The notes below the pieces were generated by a model that ran no database searches, was not told the DNA's origin, and was given only the letters and a program-made list of their open reading frames with translations. The position numbers and the translations under genes are program-made. Source: Methylococcaceae bacterium (lineage in GTDB: Bacteria; Pseudomonadota; Gammaproteobacteria; Methylococcales; Methylomonadaceae). From it: a stretch of 7,663 bases of DNA. Each line of letters starts with the position of its first letter. The stretch's first letter is position 1. The stretch lies in contig CANKON010000066.1 in NCBI GenBank assembly GCA_947484105.1, forward strand, positions 1-7,663. Direction: 5' to 3'. This document shows positions 1 to 7,663 of this stretch, piece by piece.

Positions 1-2
1 AT

Positions 3-206
3 TGGGAAAACGCAGACTCTCATGCTCAACGCGCAAATGCGTCAGGTTACGATGAAGCAACACGAATAATTAAAGATTTAGCTGATGCTTATAAATTAGC
101 GGCAGGTGATATGGGTGATTTCAAAGAATCATGCACAAAATTTGTAAATGCCCACGAAAAGCGCAGAGCGTTAATGGACAGACTTAGAAAAGAGAAATTG
201 TTATGA
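3..206 (+). CDS. C-terminal fragment of an unidentified helical protein (5' end outside window)
   Basis: An open frame runs from the window edge to a TGA at 204-206, giving 67 residues that begin WENADSHAQR and end with a strongly basic tail, RLRKEKLL. There is no start codon early in the frame, so this is the end of a longer gene. The segment is predicted helical and charged, with a YDEATRIIKDLADAYKLA stretch, an F-x6-FVNAH segment and then RRALMDRLRK. The spacing (Y-x-A, paired Leu, F-x-x-x-x-x-x-F, H-x-x-x-R) resembles the C-termini of SWIM zinc-finger proteins, whose helical tails end in a His/Lys/Arg-rich motif. That is recognition by eye, and the SWIM motif itself would lie outside the window. 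Three of its six arginines use AGA, whereas the downstream genes mostly use CGN, which hints at a different origin. Coding status is likely; identity is weak. Confidence 0.55.
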   Translation, partial: WENADSHAQRANASGYDEATRIIKDLADAYKLAAGDMGDFKESCTKFVNAHEKRRALMDRLRKEKLL

Positions 207-250
207 TGTGTGGCGAGTGATTCACCCACATACAGGCAGTGGTGTTTTCA

Positions 251-270
251 TGACGGTATTTTTGACGGTA
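251..270. repeat. Tandem TGACGGTA direct repeat
   Basis: Two exact copies of TGACGGTA start 12 bp apart (251 and 263), each followed by T and separated by TTTT-like sequence, so the second copy sits about one helical turn after the first. Pairs like this, near a tRNA-like 3' end, suggest binding sites for a tyrosine recombinase, but this is inference. The repeat is seen directly; its function is not. Confidence 0.5.
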
Positions 271-380
271 TCAAAATTAAATTTTAATGCAGAGTCTACG
301 TATTTACTAGCTTTGTATCATATATTAAAGACCAGTCGTCGCACCAAATGGGCATCTAACAAGATGCAAAAAGTCAAAAG

Positions 381-411
381 CCTGCAAGTTGTATGACTTA
401 GCGGGTTTTTT
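381..411 (+). terminator. Rho-independent terminator
   Basis: The arm CCTGCAAGT (381-389) pairs with ACTTAGCGGG (396-405) across a 6-nt loop: four A/T-G/C pairs near the loop, one bulged A, then five pairs including one G-T, followed directly by six T (406-411). It reads rightward. It would end transcription coming from the upstream partial gene, or from a now absent RNA gene, and it insulates the phosphatase operon. Confidence 0.8.
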
Positions 412-412
412 A

Positions 413-440
413 TTGTCCGACAAAATGTAACGTAGATATT
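413..440 (+). promoter_or_regulatory. Possible promoter of the phosphatase-hydrolase-tgt operon
   Basis: TTGTCC at 413-418 and GATATT at 435-440, with a 16-bp spacer, each match the sigma-70 consensus at four of six positions. Initiation would fall near 447, giving a leader of about 64 nt. A rival reading is TTGAAA (463-468) with TATTCG (485-490). The -35 element overlaps the palindrome TTGTC-C-GACAA. The location just after the terminator supports a promoter somewhere in 412-495; the exact boxes are uncertain. Confidence 0.3.
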
Positions 441-510
441 TTTCAACGTTCACCTTGAACTTTTGAAAAATGAGTTTAGTGCATTATTCGCTTTAGGAAT
501 TTAAAATTTT

Positions 511-996
511 ATGAAGAAAATTAACGTATTATTCGTGTGTATGGGCAACATTTGCCGTTCACCGACAGCAGAGGGTGTATTTACGCATTTGGTTAATGAA
601 AAAAATTTAGCGAAGTATTTTTCAATCGATTCGGCAGGCACGCACGCTTATCACATTGGCGATGCGCCTGATTTACGCTCGCAAAAAGCAGCGTTAGAAC
701 GCGGGATTGATATTAGTCATTTGCGTGGTCGAAAAGTGGTTTTCGGGGATTTTGAAGATTTTGATTTTGTTTTAGCGATGGACGATGACAATCACGCCAT
801 TTTAATGGCTGCCTGTCCACCACACCTGCAACACAAAATTCATTATTTTTTAAATTTCGCGCCACAACTAAAAACGTTGGAAGTTCCTGACCCGTATTAC
901 GGTGGCGGACAAGGTTTTGAAAGGGTTTTAGATATGATTGAAGCCGCGAGCGAAGGCTTTTTAAAACATTTACACGACAACAAAATAATAGGCTAA
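511..996 (+). CDS. Low-molecular-weight protein-tyrosine phosphatase
   Basis: This is a 161-residue cytosolic enzyme expected to hydrolyse phosphotyrosine (or a similar phosphoester) through a cysteinyl-phosphate intermediate. The family P-loop C-x5-R is at the N-terminus, VCMGNICRSP, with nucleophile Cys10, Arg16 and Ser17. The general-acid loop DPYYGG is at 127-132, with Asp127. The SAGT strand (41-44) and the H-x-G-x-x-P-D segment (48-54) are also typical, and the length is the usual one. The start at 511 sits right before the first conserved strand and has an AGGA at 495-498, about 12 nt upstream. It is the first gene of a probable operon, 4 bp before the hydrolase gene. Bacterial members either partner tyrosine kinases of capsule export or act as stand-alone enzymes. 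No kinase or polysaccharide gene is visible here, so the substrate is unknown. Confidence 0.93.
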   Translation: MKKINVLFVCMGNICRSPTAEGVFTHLVNEKNLAKYFSIDSAGTHAYHIGDAPDLRSQKAALERGIDISHLRGRKVVFGDFEDFDFVLAMDDDNHAILMAACPPHLQHKIHYFLNFAPQLKTLEVPDPYYGGGQGFERVLDMIEAASEGFLKHLHDNKIIG

Positions 997-1000
997 AAAT

Positions 1001-1720
1001 ATGGCAATTATTACGAATACGATAAATTACGTCGATGGCGATACACTTTTGGAAGGTTTTTTTGCTTTTGACGATGCAATTCAAGGTCAGCGTCCTGCAG
1101 TTTTAGTGAGTCATCCTTGGGCAGGTCGCAGCGGATTTACAGAAGAAAGAGCGCGAAAATTAGCCGAATTAGGTTATGTTGGTTTTGCACTTGATATGTA
1201 TGGTGCGGGAAAATTAGGCAAAACTGACGACGAATGCGGTGCGTTAATGCGTCCATTTATGGAAGACCGCGCATTATTGCAACGTCGGATTTCAGCGGCA
1301 CTCGCGAATGTTCGATTATTGCCCTGGGTAGATGATAAAAAAATAGCGGCGATTGGTTTTTGTTTTGGTGGCTTATGCGTTTTGGATTTAGCGCGAACAG
1401 GCGCAAATGTGAAAGGCGTTGTGAGTTTTCACGGTTTATTACAAGCCGCCTCGAATTTAAAAAATCCAAAAATTAGCGCGAAAATTCTCGCTTTGCATGG
1501 CAATGACGATCCCCTTGTACTACCTGAACAAGTGGCTGCTTTTCAGAAAGAAATGACCGAAGTGGGCGCAGACTGGCAATTACATTCTTATGGCAACACC
1601 GTTCACGCTTTCACAAATCCATTAGCAACCGACTTTTCAGCAGGGTATAAATTTTCGCCTGACGCAAATCGCCGTGCGTTTCAAGCAATGGAAAACTTTT
1701 TAGCAGAGGTTTTTGCTTAA
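1001..1720 (+). CDS. Dienelactone hydrolase family protein (alpha/beta hydrolase)
   Basis: This is a 239-residue alpha/beta hydrolase of the dienelactone hydrolase family. The triad can be read directly: Cys121 in the nucleophile elbow GFCFGG (119-124), Asp170 in HGNDDP (166-171) and His202 in NTVHAF (199-204). A Cys nucleophile rather than Ser is the family hallmark. The N-terminal strand and oxyanion region VLVSHPWAGRSG (34-45) and the helix ERARKLAELGYVGFALDMYG (49-68) are conserved. The length matches the family (about 230-245). There is no signal peptide, so it should be cytosolic. The start at 1001 lies 4 bp after the phosphatase stop, with a weak TAGG at 989-992, so the two genes are probably translated from one message. 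No aromatic-degradation genes are nearby, so the classical chlorocatechol role is unlikely. The true substrate cannot be read from the sequence. Confidence 0.9.
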   Translation: MAIITNTINYVDGDTLLEGFFAFDDAIQGQRPAVLVSHPWAGRSGFTEERARKLAELGYVGFALDMYGAGKLGKTDDECGALMRPFMEDRALLQRRISAALANVRLLPWVDDKKIAAIGFCFGGLCVLDLARTGANVKGVVSFHGLLQAASNLKNPKISAKILALHGNDDPLVLPEQVAAFQKEMTEVGADWQLHSYGNTVHAFTNPLATDFSAGYKFSPDANRRAFQAMENFLAEVFA

Positions 1721-1730
1721 AACAGCATAA

Positions 1731-2873
<1,143 letters not shown>

Positions 2874-2877
2874 AATG

Positions 2878-5004
2878 TTACAGCGCAGGCAATTGAATAA
2901 TAAAACCTGCGCCTATTTTTCGGCTGGTATCGACCCAGATCGCGCCGCCGTGTTCTTCAATAATTTTTTTCACAATCGCCAAACCTAATCCTGTGCCTTT
3001 CACTTTCGTTGTGACGTAAGGTTCAAAAATTTGTTCGATTTGTTCATCTTTAATTCCTACGCCATCATCGTGTAACGCGATTTCAATAAAATCGATATTG
3101 TTTTTTTGTACACGGTGAACATCAATATCAATTTGTCCTTTATCTTCAATGGCTTCCAATGCGTTTTTAATTAAATTGTGCAAAACCTGGCGAATACTGA
3201 CGGGGTCTCCGTGAATAATTAACGTTTCATTTTCAAGTTTAACATTAAATAGCACGCCTGCTTTCAACACATAAAGTGACAAAACTTCTTGAATTAACGC
3301 TGACAAATTGATGTTAACTGCCTGTTTTTTAGACGGTTTTGCGTATTCAGAAAAATCATCAACCATTTCTTTCATCGCTTCGACTTGCTGAACAATGGTT
3401 CGTGTCGAACGTTGTAGCATATCGGCATCCGCTGATTCTAATTTGTCCGCTAATTTGTGTTGCAATCGTTCGGCAGAAAGTTGAATGGGGGTCAGTGGAT
3501 TTTTAATTTCATGTGCTAAACGCCTTGCAACTTCGCCCCATGCCGCATTTTTTTGAGCTTGAATTAAATCGGTCACATCATCAAAAACAACCACCGCGCC
3601 TACTTTGCGCCCGTCTTGTGAAAATAAAGGCGTGCCACGACACAATAATTCTTGCCGACCGTTTGAACCCAAAAAGGCTAATCGTTGCTGCCAAATATCG
3701 TCAGAGTGTTCTAACAAACGTTGAATTGCTTTTAAAGGTTCAGCGAGTTCTTCGTAATCTTGCGCCAGTTTTAACAAGGTTTCCCCAACAAACTGCGGGG
3801 CAGAAACATGAAAAATTTTGAATGTCGCTTGATTGGCAGTACGAATTTTGTGGTTAGCGTCGAAACTAATTACGCCCGCTGTTAAATTTGCCAAAATCGT
3901 TTCTAAATACGCTCGCTGATTTTCGACTTCAAAACTTGCCATGCGGGTTTCTTGGCTGGCTCGCGCAATACGTTGGGTCATTTCGTTAAAGGATTCCACC
4001 AAAAAGCCCAAATCATCTTGCGCCATGACGGGCAATTGTTGGTCATATTTCCCAGAAGCCACAGCTTGCGTGCCTTTCACAAGTTCTTTCACGGGCGCGA
4101 CAATCATCCGAATACTGATAAATGCAATCCAAATTGCAGCCAACAAACTCATCAATAAAACTAAAGACAATGCGAGCGAAAACGTCATTTTTAGCGAATC
4201 ACGCAAAAAATTCATTTCTTGATAACGCACAAACGCAAATTCGACCGAATCCGCTAAATCTGCAATCCGAACAGGTACGGGATACAACGCCTGTAAATAA
4301 AGTGGATCTTTCGATTTGACGGTCAAAATTACGCGAATCATTAATTCATCATCACGAACAGGGGCGAGTGCCGCAAATTCGCCATTTTGTCGCACCGATA
4401 ACCAAGTATGTTCATCGGGTGAACTCGGCAAAATATCACTTGGATTCGCGCTACTTGACGTAATAATTCGGTTTTGACGCGAAAATAACGTCATTTCTGC
4501 CGCGCCAGAAAGTACCCGAAAATTTTCCATTTCGAGAGCGGCTTGCGATTCAGGAAGTTCTGAAATTTTTTCAACGAGTTGTTGTGTTTGGGCTTTGTTC
4601 CACCGAATTCGCTGATCAAGCGACGATTGACTGAGTTCGAGCGCGTCTTCCATCGCTCTGTCTATTTCAACGTTAAACCAACTGTCGATACCTTGATGAA
4701 GAAATTGCATCGAAAAATAAAATACAATTCCTGACGGTGCAAGTGAAAGTAATACGAATAGCGAAACCATTCGGATTGTAAGACGAGACCCCGCTTCACG
4801 ACGTTTGAGTTGGCGCGTCAATGAATACAAATTCGCACCAACCAAACCTAATAAAGCAACCGTTCCAACGCCATTAACTAGCAACAACCATGAATACATT
4901 GCGCTGAGTTTGGACGATTCTTGTGTCGCGCTACTCATGAGTTGCAGTGACAACAAAATTAAGCCACATAAAATGGCGATTGATAAACCAGCGGGCAATT
5001 TCAT
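2878..5004 (-). CDS. NtrY-type membrane sensor histidine kinase
   Basis: This 708-residue protein has the architecture of NtrY. Two hydrophobic segments (about 5-23 and 38-60) are followed by a third (77-99), an extracytoplasmic sensor region (about 100-270), a fourth membrane segment (273-297), a HAMP linker (about 297-350, with APVKEL), a PAS domain (about 362-480) and a HisKA/HATPase core. The phospho-acceptor is His498 in the H-box RRLAHEIKNPLTP. The N-box is HNLIKNALEA (609-618, Asn614), the G1 box DDGVG (646-650) and the G2 box GTGLGLA (670-676). Catalytic residues look intact. NtrY family members sense nitrogen or redox state and phosphorylate NtrX. No response regulator lies beside this gene in the window: the next gene past its stop is the converging tgt. 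It starts 21 bp after argB with no clear ribosome binding site, so it is probably coupled to the gltA-argB message. NtrY class is likely; the exact signal is unknown. Confidence 0.88.
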   Translation of the reverse strand: MKLPAGLSIAILCGLILLSLQLMSSATQESSKLSAMYSWLLLVNGVGTVALLGLVGANLYSLTRQLKRREAGSRLTIRMVSLFVLLSLAPSGIVFYFSMQFLHQGIDSWFNVEIDRAMEDALELSQSSLDQRIRWNKAQTQQLVEKISELPESQAALEMENFRVLSGAAEMTLFSRQNRIITSSSANPSDILPSSPDEHTWLSVRQNGEFAALAPVRDDELMIRVILTVKSKDPLYLQALYPVPVRIADLADSVEFAFVRYQEMNFLRDSLKMTFSLALSLVLLMSLLAAIWIAFISIRMIVAPVKELVKGTQAVASGKYDQQLPVMAQDDLGFLVESFNEMTQRIARASQETRMASFEVENQRAYLETILANLTAGVISFDANHKIRTANQATFKIFHVSAPQFVGETLLKLAQDYEELAEPLKAIQRLLEHSDDIWQQRLAFLGSNGRQELLCRGTPLFSQDGRKVGAVVVFDDVTDLIQAQKNAAWGEVARRLAHEIKNPLTPIQLSAERLQHKLADKLESADADMLQRSTRTIVQQVEAMKEMVDDFSEYAKPSKKQAVNINLSALIQEVLSLYVLKAGVLFNVKLENETLIIHGDPVSIRQVLHNLIKNALEAIEDKGQIDIDVHRVQKNNIDFIEIALHDDGVGIKDEQIEQIFEPYVTTKVKGTGLGLAIVKKIIEEHGGAIWVDTSRKIGAGFIIQLPAL
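2883..2920 (+). terminator. Possible tgt operon terminator inside the kinase 3' end
   Basis: A perfect 7-bp G/C-rich inverted repeat, GCGCAGG (2883-2889) and CCTGCGC (2906-2912), with a 16-nt loop, is followed by CTATTTTT on the plus strand. It lies 10 bp past the tgt stop, inside the last codons of the opposing kinase gene, and reads as a rightward terminator. In the other direction the following sequence is not a T-run. The large loop lowers certainty. Confidence 0.45.
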
Positions 5005-5015
5005 TTTCTGGTTAT

Positions 5016-7229
<2,214 letters not shown>

Positions 7230-7233
7230 GATT

Positions 7234-7239
7234 CTTCTC
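7234..7239 (-). promoter_or_regulatory. gltA ribosome binding site
   Basis: GAGAAG on the minus strand, 4 nt before the ATG at 7229, is the clearest Shine-Dalgarno sequence of the leftward block. It fixes the gltA start. The two genes downstream lack a comparable site. Confidence 0.6.
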
Positions 7240-7252
7240 GATTAGTTTTACG

Positions 7253-7258
7253 AATATA
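7253..7258 (-). promoter_or_regulatory. Possible -10 element of gltA
   Basis: TATATT on the minus strand matches the sigma-70 -10 consensus at five of six positions and would start transcription near 7246, leaving a short leader that contains the ribosome binding site. No good -35 is visible at the right distance: GTTCTG or TTCTGT are weak. A regulator-dependent promoter, possibly using the overlapping dyad at 7260-7289, would fit. The assignment is tentative. Confidence 0.35.
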
Positions 7259-7259
7259 A

Positions 7260-7289
7260 GGGATAACACTTTTCACAGAACGTTATCCC
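7260..7289 (-). terminator. Dyad between eda and gltA: eda terminator or gltA operator
   Basis: GGGATAAC (7260-7267) and GTTATCCC (7282-7289) are perfect 8-bp inverted repeats around a 14-nt loop. The structure starts 24 bp after the eda stop. On the minus strand it is followed by TTATATTCG, which is AT-rich but not a solid T-run, so termination would be inefficient. The dyad also sits directly upstream of the candidate gltA -10, a position typical of an operator. Both readings are open. Confidence 0.45.
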
Positions 7290-7313
7290 CAAACTTAAAG
7301 CTCACTTTTTGAA

Positions 7314-7663
7314 TTAGCGATTCACACCAGCAATGGCTTCTTGTGCCAATTGAGTCACTTTTGCCCAATCTTTATTTTTCACAACATCAGCAGGTGCAAG
7401 CCATGAACCGCCACAACAAGCTACATTTGGAAGACTTAAATATTCGTTGTAATTTTTCAACGAAATTCCACCCGTTGGACAGAAAGTCACTTGCGGAATA
7501 GGACCTGCAATCGCTTTTAACATGGGAATGCCACCCGCATTTTCAGCGGGAAAAAATTTGAAATGATCCAAACCGTATTCCATGCCAAGCATCAATTCTG
7601 ACAAACTCGAAATCCCTGGAATTAATGCGATTGAACTTTTCTGCGCGGCTGCCAATAATGTCG
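7314..7663 (-). CDS. eda: KDPG/KHG aldolase, C-terminal part (5' end outside window)
   Basis: Eda cleaves 2-keto-3-deoxy-6-phosphogluconate to pyruvate and glyceraldehyde-3-phosphate, the last step of the Entner-Doudoroff pathway, in the cytosol. About 115 residues are present, roughly the last 55% of a protein of about 213. The Schiff-base lysine is in [12 protein letters not shown], 80 residues before the C-terminus, as in the E. coli enzyme. [18 protein letters not shown], the phosphate-binding FCPTGG and the GGSWL block near the C-terminus are also clear. The frame stays open to the window edge, reading T-L-L-A-A-A, which matches the expected helix, so the TTG at 7655 is an internal Leu codon and not a start. 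Edd or other pathway genes may lie upstream, beyond the window. A weak hairpin follows the stop before gltA. Confidence 0.95.
   Translation of the reverse strand, partial: TLLAAAQKSSIALIPGISSLSELMLGMEYGLDHFKFFPAENAGGIPMLKAIAGPIPQVTFCPTGGISLKNYNEYLSLPNVACCGGSWLAPADVVKNKDWAKVTQLAQEAIAGVNR

Larger units (their letters stand above)
207..510. other. 304-bp intergenic region with possible attachment-site remnants, terminator and promoter
   Basis: No credible gene lies here. In order it holds: a tandem TGACGGTA motif (251-258 and 263-270); an AT-rich perfect palindrome, AAAATT-A-AATTTT (273-285); a segment ending GTCGTCGCACCA (335-346) that looks like a tRNA acceptor 3' strand plus discriminator and CCA; a perfect 6-bp inverted repeat with a 4-nt loop, GCATCT/AGATGC (352-367); a strong intrinsic terminator (381-411); an 11-bp palindrome, TTGTC-C-GACAA (413-423); and the leader of the phosphatase gene. 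A 62-codon frame at 208-396 runs through these elements, has no ribosome binding site and ends inside the terminator, so it is not called. Confidence 0.6.

Noticed and set aside
315..346. A complete or nearly complete tRNA gene ending in CCA at 346
   Set aside because: Only the last 12-16 nt look like a tRNA. There is no TTCRANN loop, no matching T-stem arm and no acceptor 5' strand upstream, so at most a 3' fragment is present.
208..396. 62-codon open frame with a hydrophobic stretch
   Set aside because: It has no ribosome binding site, crosses repeats and palindromes and ends inside the terminator stem. Nothing in the peptide is recognisable.
470..496. Eight-codon leader peptide frame before the phosphatase gene
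   Set aside because: It has no ribosome binding site and no run of regulatory codons. Chance is the simpler explanation.
7655..7655. TTG as the start of a short eda
   Set aside because: The frame continues upstream through conserved residues to the window edge, so the gene is cut by the window and not naturally short.

Overview
This is a 7.7-kb stretch of an AT-rich chromosome, most likely from a gammaproteobacterium. The evidence is the relatedness by eye of Tgt, type II citrate synthase, Eda and the long-form ArgB to enterobacterial, pseudomonad and methanotroph-type proteins. An NtrY-class kinase, an Entner-Doudoroff aldolase and a complete queuosine enzyme fit a free-living organism with larger metabolic capacity. 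The genus cannot be fixed from the sequence; Methylococcales or Thiotrichales-like lineages are a guess.

Layout. Positions 3-206 (+) hold the C-terminal end of an unidentified helical protein. A roughly 300-bp gene-free stretch follows (207-510). It has a tandem TGACGGTA motif, a short segment resembling a tRNA 3' end, a clear Rho-independent terminator (381-411) and a probable promoter. A rightward operon follows: a low-molecular-weight phosphotyrosine phosphatase (511-996), a dienelactone hydrolase family protein (1001-1720) and tgt (corrected start 1776, end 2873). It converges, with only 4 bp between stop codons, on a leftward block: gltA (7229-5934), argB (5922-5026) and an NtrY-type histidine kinase (5004-2878). 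These three genes are separated by 11 and 21 bp and look like one transcription unit. The window ends in a 5'-truncated eda (KDPG aldolase, leftward), separated from gltA by an 84-bp gap with an 8-bp dyad.

Functional reading. The left operon joins protein-tyrosine dephosphorylation, an alpha/beta hydrolase and tRNA queuosine modification, with no obvious shared pathway. The right block is more coherent. Eda feeds pyruvate from the Entner-Doudoroff route. Citrate synthase commits acetyl-CoA to the branch leading to 2-oxoglutarate and glutamate. ArgB commits N-acetylglutamate to arginine. The NtrY-type sensor belongs to a family tied to nitrogen regulation. That suggests a carbon/nitrogen-balance grouping, but this is inference from gene order only.

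I see no CRISPR array, insertion sequence, intact tRNA or rRNA gene, or recognisable defence system. Most of the window is ordinary housekeeping sequence. The parts most worth a second look are the possible integration scar at 207-411, the apparently partnerless NtrY-type kinase co-transcribed with gltA and argB, and several small dyads at gene borders.
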